Positions 22,340-32,830 of a stretch of DNA of 64,000 nt are shown one piece after another (position 1 is the first letter of the stretch; each line of letters opens with the position of its first letter). The notes beneath the pieces were generated by a model that did no database searches, was not told where the DNA came from, and worked only from the letters and a program-made list of their open reading frames with translations. The DNA lies in assembly GCA_020080175.1 (NCBI GenBank), contig JAGHQL010000095.1, positions 1 to 64,000 of the forward strand, read 5' to 3'. The position numbers and the translations under genes were made by a program. The DNA is from Glutinoglossum americanum (taxonomy: Eukaryota > Ascomycota > Geoglossomycetes > Geoglossales > Geoglossaceae).

Positions 22340-24646
22340 GAAGAAGGGAAGAGAGGTTAAGACTGGTTATGATGTTACGGCCCACGGCCGTATAACGCTT
22401 GTGAATGTTTCGACTAATGCCCTGCAAATAACCAACCGAAAAATTACATCTAAGCTTAAGCCGAGAGGGTAGAAAATAGAAATAAAGATAAAAAAAATAG
22501 TTCAACTACAAAGCTGGGACAAAGTTAGCCACCACGTGTTCGCACGATCGAAATCAGATACGTATATATACATAGATACGAGCCATCACCCTCACCCTCT
22601 CGCCTCCGCGGTAGATACATGTAGCTGCTTCGTGCTTCCTCCATCCGTGGGCCTCACCACCCCTCGCTCCTCGCTTGTCCGGCAGGCAGGGAGGGGCGGG
22701 ATCGCCTATCGAGAGGCGGGTCGCTTATCGGGGCCGTTATTGTTACCCCTGGTGATACCACCTCTCTCGCCGGTAAAGCAAAGCTCTCCGTGGCCGCGGT
22801 CGCTCATCGGTTGGGGGGCGGATAGTCGGAGCCCAGCAAAAACCCTCTGGTGTTGTCTGCAAGCGACCCGCGTTTCCTGCTTTCCAGCGGTCCTCGGCGG
22901 GTTTCGCATGTCCTGCGGGTTTTCTTCGGGGGTGGATGGGTGCGCCGTGTGCTTGCTACGGCGTGTAACGTTGGCTGCGTGGACCGGGACAACCGCGCGG
23001 GTCTAGAGGCGCCCGCGGGAAAAGACGGTGGGCATTCTGGAATCGGCGCTGCCGCGGGAAAAGCCGGGGAGCGGAGCAGCGCCGGTTTCGTTCCGCCGCA
23101 CTAACGTTATTTACCCGTCCTACCGTAGATTCGTAGATGCAATGGAGATCGGATGGTGCTTTATCCTAATTAGCGGGTAGATTATTTCTTTTACTGGCGA
23201 ATATCCTGCGGGTGTGTGTAAGTGCTCGTACTTATGCACAAAAGTGTGTTAGAAGCTCCTTCCTATTAAGCGAGGGCCACCAACAAGTGCCCATGACGCA
23301 AGTGCTGTACATCATTCTCTCGCCCCCTTTTGGGTTTAGCTCAGGTAGTACAGTCCCGGACTGGAAATCTTCCCAATGGAAGGATATATCCCGTCCATCC
23401 TCCGGTGAGACGTCGACGAACTAGCTCAGCTGGAATTTGAGCTGAGGCGGGTTCGCAGGTGTGAGAAGTTCCTGTAATATATTAGTTGGCATATAATGCT
23501 ATCCACGTTAGCGGCGGACTTAGGATCCGACTCAATGGAATTGAATGCGGGAGGCATCATATGAGCGTGGCGTTAATGATGACGCTATCAACGCCCACCT
23601 TTTTTTTTCATGTTCATCACTCCTCGGAGATGATAACGCTGCTAATGTAAAAATCAAATTTACTCTAATATTCCCTATTCCGGCCAAAACTAACCCCCTC
23701 CCAAAGCCTCAATACTATGACTAAGTGAAAAATGGCCTAGTAAGTTATGCCGAGAACTTCCCAAATTAGACTTCCAATCTAACCATCCGAGCCATCTACC
23801 CGTGACGGAGCTCATTCGGTTGCCGTTTCAAGCAGAGGGAAGGGGTTTCTTTTTTTTTAAAAAAAAAAAAAAAAAAAACACTAAAATTGTGTGGAGCAAG
23901 CTGGATTCCAACAAATGAAAAATTAAAACACAATAAAACTGCCCAAATTCAAGAGTAGGGTGGTCTCTGCCCACCGGAAATACCCCAGGTTCTCTCCCTT
24001 CAACCATAAATAACTTTTTACCGCTAATCCGACCCATAGGTAGGCCAGGCCGGAGCCCCGCGTCAATCCCAAACGCCGGTTTGACGGCCTCGGTTTTTTA
24101 GCGCGTTACCCCCCAAAAAAACCGTGACAATTTTAGCCGTAAAAGCGGCGGAGACTCGGGACTTTTTTCGGGCATTCACGGTATTTTTGCTGCGGAAAAA
24201 AGTTCCGATTCCCGCCGCTTTTACGGACGAAATTAACTGTTTTTTTTTTTTTTTTTTTTTCATACGGTGTAAACCGGTCACGACTCGTGAGCGTGTGGAG
24301 GGGGAGCAGAGCGTATCGGTTGGTGTGATTGTGGGGGGCTATTAGAACGTGCGTGTCAAGAGCGCGGGGGAGGATAGCGAGAACCTTATGTATATATATA
24401 TACATCTCCATCGAGCTAAGCCTTTGTGATGATGGTGCGGTATACCCCCCCCCCCCAATCTACGCGAGAGGAAGATTCCAGCGCGTATAGGATAGGCGGC
24501 GAAAGACTGGTATAGCTCGCTGGCAAAGAATCCAAGGCCACGCATTTCCCCGTAAATCTAAAACTGTCTGAAATTTCCCTCTCTGCAAACACAAAATCTA
24601 TCTGCCGGCTACCAGATAAGATAGAACTTAAGGTAGAACTGTCCTC
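22340..24646. other. Gene-poor stretch with simple repeats and a foldback
   Basis: The part from about 22640 to 23100 is GC-rich without a credible gene. tRNA-like A-box sequences (tagctcaggtagtac near 23337 and tagctcagctgg near 23425) and a B-box-like ggttcgcaggt near 23449 are present but make no cloverleaf. Homopolymers occur at 23850-23878, 24239-24260 and 24448-24457. Confidence 0.5.
24115..24249. repeat. Foldback / hairpin with ~54-bp arms
   Basis: The arms 24115-24168 and 24196-24249 are imperfect inverted repeats around a 27-bp centre. Their core ccgtaaaagcggcgg (24137-24151) is matched exactly by ccgccgcttttacgg (24212-24226), and the match extends outward through acaatttt/aaattaact to A- and T-runs, and inward to acttttttc/gaaaaaagt. 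It may be a short MITE-like element or a strong transcript hairpin. No target-site duplication was evident. Confidence 0.8.
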
Positions 24647-25930
24647 TCATGTGCCCTTAAGCCTCCCCCACTCGGGCTTAACCTCTACATGCCCATCCTC
24701 ATCAACAACCTTTCCCCGATCCCATTCCCTCCCCTCCCCCCTCTTCGCCCACCGAACATCCTCCTCCTTCCGGGTCCTGCCGCTCTCCCAATTTTTAACC
24801 TCCTCCTCTGTAAAACCGGCGGATCGCAGCCTCTCCGCACCCTGTTGCTTCCATCGCTCTCTGTCGCGGAGCGTTTCGAGGGCTTGGTCCCAGTCGTCTT
24901 CGCTATCGGAGTCAGGTCTGACGTCCGTGGTGGGATCATAGGCGGAGGAGAAGTGCGTGTCCATGGTAGAGGAAGCAAAGGTACCCCGGCCGCGGGATAT
25001 TACTTTGGGTTCTGGTGGAGGAGGGGGTGGGCCGATGATGGCTGCCAGTGGGTCGGATTCTGAGCCGGAGGATGGTGCGAGAGAAGGTGCACGTTTCCTC
25101 TTCGGAGATCGCTGAGCTGAGGTTGAGTTATGGCGAGGTTCCTTTCGCTGTGGTAAGGGAGAGTAGTTTGAAGATACGGTGGAATGCCTCCTCCGGCGCG
25201 ACCGGTAATACTCTTCATCCTTCTCTCGTTCTTTAGCTGAAGCGCGGGTCCTCGAGCGAGACCGATGGCGTCTTCTACGATCCCTATCTCCGTCATGCCT
25301 CCTCCGAGGCGGTTCCTCTGACCTACTCCGCCTCCGTTTTCGACCTTTGTCCTCTTGGCGGTCCCGCAACGGACTATCGTGGTCTTTGCTTCGAGCACAC
25401 TCACTCTTCTCCCGCTCTCCACGGCCTTCCCTCCTGCTAGATCCGTGGGATCTCTTGTGGCGGTGCCTCCTATGACCACTCTCGTAATCACTCTCATTGT
25501 ATTCTAGCCTCTTGCGCTTTGAATATCTCGATTCCCTGTCTGAATCCGCTTTATCCACACAGTGGGTGTCTCTCGAACGCCTATGAGTGTCACCCTTAAC
25601 CCTCATACCCTGAGGGTCAGGTTCACATTGCAACGCTCTTAGCCGCACTCGCGATTCATCCACTTCCTTTGCCCGAAGGGCTGCGTTATGATTGTCCGTT
25701 TCGCGGATAATATTCCTCAGGAACCTTGTATTTGGCTTCGGCGCGTTTGTTGTAGGCCTGTTACATCTCTTAGCTACTATTCAGATTTGAATTTGAGTTG
25801 AGATCTTCACGAACCTCTTTGGTAGAAAAGCCTGTAAACCCATGGCAGAGTACCGTAGCGAGCGGTCAGCAGCATCTTTCTTGAGGAGCTCAGCAATGTG
25901 ACTGTCTGATAGAGACTCTTCGGTCGGCAT
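24647..25930 (-). CDS. RS-rich nuclear protein, splicing-factor type
   Basis: Two exons, 25930-25815 and 25757-24647 (57-bp intron), give 408 aa. The N-terminus SDSHIAELLKKDAADRSLRY then MGLQAFLPKRPTTNAPKPNT and RFLRNIIRETDNHNAALRAK is a conserved signature. About residues 80-250 are rich in Arg-Ser, Arg-Glu and Lys (SRSRTRASAKEREKDEEYY), typical of splicing-associated proteins. The C-terminal module contains PLAAIIGPPPPPPEPKVISR, DDWDQALETLRDRERWKQQG and RLRSAGFTEEEVKNWESG. Fungal proteins with this layout are commonly labelled pre-mRNA-splicing factor 38B-like; that label is from memory and the molecular role is inferred. It shares a 474-bp divergent promoter with the secreted ASKHA-like gene. 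Confidence 0.8.
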
Positions 25931-26404
25931 AGCTACCTCGCCTGTGGCGTTGGGCTTGTTGTTTGGGGGTACGTCGTTGTTGCGGCGCAGTGCAGTTAGT
26001 GAGGTAGATCAACTAGCGAGTGTTCAGGAAACAAAAATGTGCAGAGGATATGGCTACCATTGGATCACGATGTGTATATGTCCGAGAGGGACTCTCATAA
26101 CTAATAATCACCAACAATAAAATAGATGGATAAGAGAGGTACCCTTGGAAGGCCACTGGACAGGAATCGAGAAATCATCTCAGTAAACACTTCCTCAAGC
26201 TTTCGTTTTCGACCGAATGTGAGTACTTCCGAAAGTAATAACAGAACGATCGACTGCGCATTTCTTCTCTTTCGAAACGAACAAGATTACGTTGACCAAC
26301 CTTTGCCTTCGTCTCGCATCTCACGGTTTCCTTTACGATTTTTCCTTTCTTTCCTCAAAGGTGCCATTTAACAACCACATCACACAAGCCGCACCCTACC
26401 TATC
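25931..26404. promoter_or_regulatory. Divergent promoter region
   Basis: These 474 bp separate the starts of two genes transcribed away from each other and must hold both promoters. The half next to 26404 is pyrimidine-rich (tttcctttcttt), common before fungal start sites. No specific factor site can be named. Confidence 0.5.
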
Positions 26405-27813
26405 ATGCTCCTGCCAATCCCCCACCATCCCTTCCTCCTTATCGCGCTCTTCTCCCTCCTCTCCCTCCTCATGCGGGTCGCCCCCGTCCTCAGCTCGTCC
26501 GGGCCAATACCACCCGAACCTCCCCCCGAAGACTCCCCCCGCATCTGTCCTCTCCCGAAATGTAAAAGGTGTCCAACAGCAGAGCAGATCCTGGCGCCGG
26601 GGGTGGGGTTTGCATTAGAGATGGGGTACGGGTATGCATCTGTCTTGCTTATGTGTATCTCTCCCCCTCTACCTCCATTACCCTTGTATTCTTTAACGCT
26701 ATCCTCTTCCCTGCGCCTCTTGGCTCCTCTTTCTCCTGCGATCTAATCTGCACCCTGTTATCAACATTATTAACTAACTATAACAGCACGGCAGCTATAA
26801 GACTCCATGACGGCAAATATCAAACCATCACCCGTATCGATGGCACGCCATCCTACGCCTTACTCCTCCGCCGCCTCGCCACCGGCCCGCAAAATCGCAT
26901 CCCAGACCATATCCCCTCAACCTGGGGAAAACTACGCTATTTGCAAAAGCGCGCCCAACGCGTCTTAAATAAGTCTTTGGGCTGGCCGGCAACCCCCGAA
27001 ACCGCCGTCCTCGCAGACCTAATCTCAATGCTAAAGGTCGAAACCGCAGCCGCGCTAGGAAATGGACAACAAGTAACCCGAGCGGTTCTAAGCTCACCCG
27101 ATAGGATCAAACTCGCCGGCGAAGAAATCACCGACGTCTTCGATTATTTAGGGATCAGAAATTTAATGGCTGAGCCGGATACGCTGGAAGACTTGTACGC
27201 CACGTCCTCCGCCTACGCCGGGTTTGGGATGGGGTTATGTGAGCGATACACCGACCCCTACGCCTGCGAACGCGAAGAATCACACTTCCCCACCCAGTGG
27301 CTTTTACATCTCGACTTCGCCCCCGATAACCTGAGTGGGGTGATTATGGGCTTGAATAGTGTAAAGGGTGGCTCCGTGAAGGAGGCGTTTATCGATCTTG
27401 AGTTGGGGCTGGGGAGGCTGGATGGGCCGAATAAAAAACCCGGCCTGGAGCCGGAGGTGTACTGGGCCGCCGTAACCGACCGCATCCGCACCCCTGCTCA
27501 ATCATTCAGCCTGCAAATCACACAACTCATACTCACCGGCTCCTCCGCGTCGGACCCACGGTTCAAAGCCGCAGTTAAGGACGCGTTGGGAGGCTTGGTA
27601 GCGGAGGGCACGCTTAAGGCACTGGATGAGGAGGGCAAAGATAGTAAGGAGAAGAAGAACAAAAACCTAGACCTTGTCTTTGCGACCGCTAAAGGAGCAG
27701 CGGAGTTCGCGAAACGCAGACAGGAGGGCCCGGTGAGGTGCGTGGAGAGGGAGGAATGTAAGCGGGCCAGGGAAAGATTGGGGCAGGAAGAGACGGAAGC
27801 AAGGGAGCTATAA
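26405..27813 (+). CDS. Secreted actin/Hsp70-fold-like protein (ASKHA type), unknown role
   Basis: Exons 26405-26631 and 26787-27813 (155-bp intron, donor GTATGC, acceptor AACAG) give 417 aa. Residues 1-30 form a hydrophobic signal peptide or anchor (FLLIALFSLLSLLMRVAPVL). After a Cys-containing linker (CPLPKCKRC), the spliced sequence FALEMGYGTAAIRLHDGKYQ resembles the phosphate-1 loop of Hsp70/actin ATPases, and AYAGFGMGLC may match the adenosine region. The long middle part (RYLQKRAQRVLNKSLGWPAT, SPDRIKLAGEEITDVFDYLG) is shared with uncharacterised ascomycete proteins as I remember them. The C-terminus has KGAAEFAKRRQEG and CVEREECKRARERLG with two Cys. An ATPase fold in a secreted protein is unusual. 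The domain assignment is inference. Confidence 0.72.
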
Positions 27814-27949
27814 GTCAGATGGATAGAGAGGAGTTCTTATATGGAACCTTATGCGACTGAACTTCGACCAAAAGCAGCCGATGGGCTGGAACTGAAGAAT
27901 TTGGACGCCAGGCCAAATATAGCTTGTTGCGTGAAGCTCCCACTGCATA

Positions 27950-28760
27950 TCTAGAAGCTTTATTTTATATTATCTGTAATTCAGGATACATATAAGTCTA
28001 TCTATGAATAATAAAAATAGTATGTTTCATATAAGTTTTAATACTGATAAAGTTCTAGTTTTTTTCTTAAAAATTTTTTAAATCTTTTATATTTTTAGAA
28101 AAACAACTTCAAAACATCTAATCTTTACTTTATTATTCTTTTTTTTATAATACAGATTACATCTTACTTTTCACCTGAATACTGAGTAACTTATATTTTT
28201 ATATATTATTTTCTTATAATTTAAGTCTTATCAGTTTAAAGAATTATATCTTATTTTTCATATAGTTATTTAATATACTCTTTATCTTAAGATAAATATA
28301 TTAATTGATTTTTTTTACTAATAAGAGACTTTCATATAATAATTCAATAAGAAAAACTATTTGCTTTTAGAGTTGATCAAATAATATATTTTTTATATTT
28401 AAAATTAAATATTATTGCTAATTAAAGATAAAATATTTGATGATTAAACTTGAAATTTATAACAAATTCAATTAGTTTTATAACTTATTATAATAATAGT
28501 TTATATAATTATCTGTCATGTTTTTTGAATATTATTAACTCTTGACATGCATATTGAATTTAATGTTTAGTTACTTAGAAATATATAATAATTTAAAGAT
28601 TAGTCTAATTTAAAGAATGAAAAAGTTAAGTATTATAACATTGATTGTATGTGAGATGAGTTTTCCCTTTTGAAGTTGAGGGAATAAAGCTAATATTTTC
28701 TATGATAAGTCAAATGCATAATAGGTAAAATGGAAGAAGGAGAAATAGGAGAGAAAAATG
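27950..28760. other. Very AT-rich island
   Basis: About 800 bp are strongly A+T-rich, unlike both flanks, and sharply bounded near the 3' end of the ASKHA-like gene. The sequence is dominated by TA, TTA and ATA steps and holds no frame above 60 codons. This is the look of a repeat decayed by C-to-T mutation of the RIP kind, but no element could be identified. The last part (28760-29000) returns to normal composition and holds the Sos7 promoter. Confidence 0.7.
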
Positions 28761-29000
28761 TGCTGGTAAGTAAAACCGGCAAGAGTTGGCAAGTTCCGCC
28801 CACTAACAAAACTTTCCCCCTGTACCTCCGTACTCGCGCAAACCCAGGTGAGCATCACCCAGGCTCACCATTTAAAGCGGCGCCAACTAGGTGGGTCTTT
28901 TAGAGCCAAGATCGCACCCCCCTGTCCACACAAATGTAAACAAACACCACGCTTCACACCCCATCACCCCATCTAGTTAGTTATTTCTCAACTGCAAACC

Positions 29001-30031
29001 ATGGCCACGCAAAATATCGAAGAGGTCCTCTCCAAACTCTCGAGTCTCCAAGAATCCTACGAACTCTCGATCATAAAAATCAGCGAGCCCATCTCCGCCC
29101 AATCCACAAGCGACGCGACTGGGAGCCGGGGCTCTGACGTCTCTACGGATGCCTTTGAGAACCCAAGTCCAGCAGTGTTGGAGACGGATTTAACACACTA
29201 TAAAGTGCGTCTATAACTATTCTACCCACACACCTCAACGCGCCCGGCTGATACCCTCGCGCTAACAACCCCTCCAAAACGAACAGGAACTATTCTCCAA
29301 ACTCCGCTTCTCCTACCTCGAACAAGTCACCAAAGAGAAATTCCTCCGAGCTATAGTCGGCGATCCCCCGCTCATCGTCGAACACCAAGAGAACGTAGAA
29401 CTCGAACGCCAGCTCGTGGAGATCAAAGCCAACCTCAAAGCCCAGAAGCTTAAGGTCGCCGAGCTGGTCGCGGAACTAGAAGAAAAAGGCAGGGAACTCG
29501 CGAGGAGTGCGTTCTTCTTCCCCCATCCCCCATTCCACCACCCCAGCCCACACTACTAACGCCTCCTTCCCCCCAGGACACCAGTCCATAACCCAGCAAT
29601 CCCACCTCCTCACCACCCTCCCCCCCACCATCAAAAACCTCGAATCCTCAATCCAAAACCTCCAATCCGCCCACCCCCCGCCATCCCCCTCAAACCCAAC
29701 CCACCAACACCTCCCCCTCCAGCCAACCCTCTCTCTCCTCTCCTCCCAGAAATCTTCCCTCGCGCATCTGAATCATCAGCTTTCATCCCTCCAATCTACC
29801 CTCCCGCGCAAGACCCTCGAGCTCGAGAGGCTGGAGGCTGAGCTGAGGCCGCTGGAATCTAAGAGGCTGGGGAGTTTGGCTGGGGCGAGGGAGGCGAGGA
29901 GGAGGAAGGAGGAGGGCGCTGGAGGGGTGGGCGATGATTTGGAGGAGAGGGGGCGGTGGTGGAGGGGCGTGGAAACCGGGCTGAAGGAGCTTTTGGATGT
30001 GGATGGTAGACAGGAAGTAGTGAGCGTATGA
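29001..30031 (+). CDS. sos7: Kinetochore protein Sos7
   Basis: Exons 29001-29204, 29287-29506 and 29577-30031 join in phase (introns 82 and 70 bp) to 292 aa. The second exon carries the Sos7 signature: ELFSKLRFSYLEQVTKEKFL then RAIVGDPPLIVEHQENVELE, spanning the first junction after LETDLTHYK. It continues as a coiled coil (ERQLVEIKANLKAQKLKVAE, LVAELEEKGRELARRHQ). The last exon is a further coiled coil (LELERLEAELRPLESKRL) interrupted by a Pro-rich stretch. In fission yeast Sos7 works at the kinetochore with the Mis12-Spc7 assembly in chromosome segregation. No membrane or signal segments. The spliced phase and the signature make the model secure; the Pro-rich insertion (PPPSPSNPTHQHLPL) could hide a further small intron. 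Confidence 0.88.
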
Positions 30032-30739
30032 GCGTATGAGCGTGGGGTTAGCTGGGTTGGGGGGTTGTGGCGTTTTGGTGCATGTACACATTATACGTGA
30101 TTTCTTGCTGGTAAGCGTTTGTCACACTTGTATCTATATACGGTGTCATCAACTTTGGTTTTGTGCTTCACGATCACAACTAATAGTACAAGTGAACAGC
30201 ACTTCGTAGCTGGTTGATAGTATCGTAACTGACACGCACTCCTGAGTTCCAATAACAAAGGATTTCCGGTGGCGACTAGTGAGTTGAATAGCATAACAAT
30301 GAGAAATCTCAATCGCAGCATCACTCCAGTACCCGCTCTGATTTACCCATAACTTCTAATATATCCTTAATATCCTAATATTCAACTAAGCCCTCGCAAA
30401 GCTCTCAGCACCTGAGGGCTCGATACCAAACCTGCAATTGTCTGCACCTCCGAATAGGGGGTCCTCAGTGGGCTGGCGATGGGGCTTAGCGAAATAGGAG
30501 ACGGTAGGTGAGAGCGTGGGTCTCGGGAGACGGGGTGGACTCGTGGTGGGCTCAAAGACGGAGATTCTGAGGGGTGGGACACTACATATACCTGAACAGT
30601 TTTAGTAGGGGAGTTGATACGCGAAAGCAAATCCAATGGAGCTCCTACAGGTTCAGATATCCCTAATTTTGTCTAATTCTGCCCGCATTTCTTCACAAAA
30701 CCTCATCCACTGGTGTTTCCCCACTTTAGGCCGCTTCCC
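30032..30739. other. Intergenic, possible continuation of the BED-finger ORF
   Basis: A Ser/Pro-rich open frame on the minus strand (30636-30382) lies in a different phase from the BED-finger ORF and could be a downstream exon, but no good splice pair was found. Otherwise nothing is recognised. Confidence 0.4.
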
Positions 30740-31177
30740 TTAGCAAATCCTCGCCGCTATGTGGTACTTTAATGACCGTGTGTTCCCCTTACGAGATGTT
30801 CGTGGATGAATTAAATTGGAATGGCACGAGTTGCAGACCACATGAGGCTCGCCGGTGTACCGGTTTGCGGCCTGTCTGAAATTTCCCCAAATTGGCGAGG
30901 TACGCATCTCAGAGTCCCACAGAGGATCACTTTCACCATTGCCCAGCTCCTTGGTATACCAGGTCGTTTGTTTCCACCACCGAAGAAAGTCCCCCCCTCT
31001 ACCCTTTTGAATAGAGGATGAATTTTCCATCCCCCGTAATCTCAAGATGTTCTGCCTCCCCTTCGCCACTATCAATGATTCTGGGCTTAAGGCGAGGGAG
31101 TTTAGTGATCGTGGGCTTTGAGAATGAACTGAGCGGGATGAGTTTGTTGGATCGCTTTCTGGTTCCCCCAATGCCAA
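30740..31177 (-). CDS. BED-type zinc finger ORF, possibly incomplete
   Basis: The frame of 145 aa ends with PIWGNFRQAANRYTGEPHVV then CNSCHSNLIHPRTSRKGNTR and SLKYHI. A Trp before a Cys-X2-Cys and a distal His with a Cys further on fit a BED finger, the DNA-binding module at the N-terminus of hAT transposases and of some host proteins. Directly after the stop the same frame reads GKRPKVGKHQWMRFCEEMRA before another stop, and upstream a third frame is open and protein-like. So the gene is either spliced in ways I could not resolve or is a decaying copy. A diverged direct duplication lies just upstream (31180-31390). No transposase catalytic domain was seen nearby. Confidence 0.45.
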   Translation of the reverse strand: MALGEPESDPTNSSRSVHSQSPRSLNSLALSPESLIVAKGRQNILRLRGMENSSSIQKGRGGDFLRWWKQTTWYTKELGNGESDPLWDSEMRTSPIWGNFRQAANRYTGEPHVVCNSCHSNLIHPRTSRKGNTRSLKYHIAARIC

Positions 31178-32830
31178 TGTGCTCTTCTAAGGTGTATAGG
31201 TGGAAGCCTGATTTTTCGGAGAAGCGCCAGATGCAGCTTTCCCTTTAAGGAGGGAGGTATTCGGTTCTGTCTCAGCTTCGTAGATAGTCCGCCGTATTGG
31301 TTTAAAAGTAAAGGTGGAGACCCGATTTTCTGGAGAGGCGTCGGATGTAGCCTGTCCTTCAGGTTGGGTTTTGACTCCGTCCTAGGTTTAGACATGGTAC
31401 ATTTCGGTGAGCTAGGATTGTGGGAACCCGGTAAGCTAAAGTAGTGAGGACTCGATGAGCCAGGGTTGCGAGGATTGGGTGAACTAAAGTTGTGAGGACT
31501 TAGCGGGCTAGAGTTGCGAAAACCCGGTCAGCTCGAGGTATTGGGGCCGGGAGGGGCATCAGTGAAACATCCATGATCAGATCGACTCAGGGGCAAGGCA
31601 GATGACCTTGCAATCCTAACAGGATCCTAACGGATTTAGAATTAAGGTACTGGAAAACCCGTAAGGAAAGTTGCACGCCCGAAACGCAGGTGGTCGGGCC
31701 TGATATGCAAGGAGGTGAGTTGATATGCAATATGCGAGGGGTTGAACGCTCGCATGGGGAAAAAAACAAGGTGGGGATAATAGAGCAAACCAGATAGGTA
31801 AGCAAACTGTTCCTCAATGGGGAGTTGTGGTCGTCCGTGGAAGCTGTCTGTTCGCTCGTCCTTGGTCGCCCTTAAGTTGGTGTTTTTAGCCTATCTGCGG
31901 GCAGCGTTAAACGCAATACGAGAAATGCTCTCATGACGCGGTGGATAGATATAATTGTTGTGGATAGTTGCTGGGGTTTTGGCTCTACGAGAGTTAGTGG
32001 CTGTTAAGTGGTTATGGCCTTGGTTCTGGTAACCGACATTTAATCCCCCCCGCAGATTTACTAACAAGACGCCCGCCCGGAGCTCTTCACAAAATATTGC
32101 GGCGCATACCAAGCCGTTCAGACGATAACCAATAGCAGCCGATCAATGACAATCGGTTAATAGCAACGATATCTGGAGATGGACGTTAACAGGCTAGCAA
32201 TGTAGAATAATAGGCTTAGCTGGAACTGAGATACTTGCCTGGTCTCTCTGGAGGAGCTGCGAAGAGTTGAGGGTGGAGGCGCGAAAGAAGCACGGAAACA
32301 ACAAGAGGCGCTAGCTTGCTGGGAGAGAAAACGCCGCACCGACGATTTATATGTAAGTGAGATTCGTTATAACAAATAAGTGGTATGGATACACAGGTCA
32401 TATCACGAGAATTTTTACAAAAAGGCTTAGAGAAAGGGTAAACACCTCATACTACAATAACTCCCAACGCGTCTGGCTGCGCGCACCTTTCCTCAGAGGT
32501 ATTGTCCATATTCAAGAACGAACAAAGTAGTGAAACCTAAGAGACCGACCCAGATTGCTTTTAAGGGAAATGACTAGGTTACATGTTGGGACATCATGGA
32601 TCAGAAAAATTTGTTAGAGTAGCCGTAATCTCTATAGGCCTGAAAGTCACCGTGGAAAAGAAACTTTCGGTAGAATAGAGCATACTTTCTCAAACCAGAC
32701 CAAATAACTAACCCTAACCACCTCCGTATACTAGCAAAAGTCAACAAGTGTGGAGTTTTGGTGGCTTTGGTGGTCGATCGGGATTGCTCCCCTCGCGTTC
32801 GGCGACTCGTTGGTGTTGCAGATCGAGAAA
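31178..32830. other. Intergenic with short tandem repeats
   Basis: From 31180 to 31390 a segment containing aggtggaagcctgattttt (near 31199) recurs diverged near 31311 (aggtggagacccgatttt). From 31407 to about 31540 a 24-bp unit (gtgagctaragttgtgagga plus cccg or similar) is repeated five to six times. The rest, 31550-32830, shows nothing recognisable. Confidence 0.55.
31407..31540. repeat. 24-bp minisatellite
   Basis: Units begin near 31407, 31431, 31455, 31479 and 31504, with a partial one at 31527. Each follows gtgagctaragttgtgagga then a variable four-base end. Copies differ at several positions. Confidence 0.75.

Noticed and set aside
22536-23104. 156- and 84-codon plus-strand frames in GC-rich DNA
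   Set aside because: Several frames on both strands are equally open, as expected from base composition; no domain or signal is seen.
23735-23815. tRNA-Gly-like sequence (ggcctagtaagtta, ttagacttccaatctaa)
   Set aside because: An anticodon-like stem-loop with TCC exists, but there is no T arm with ttcga and no acceptor stem pairing.
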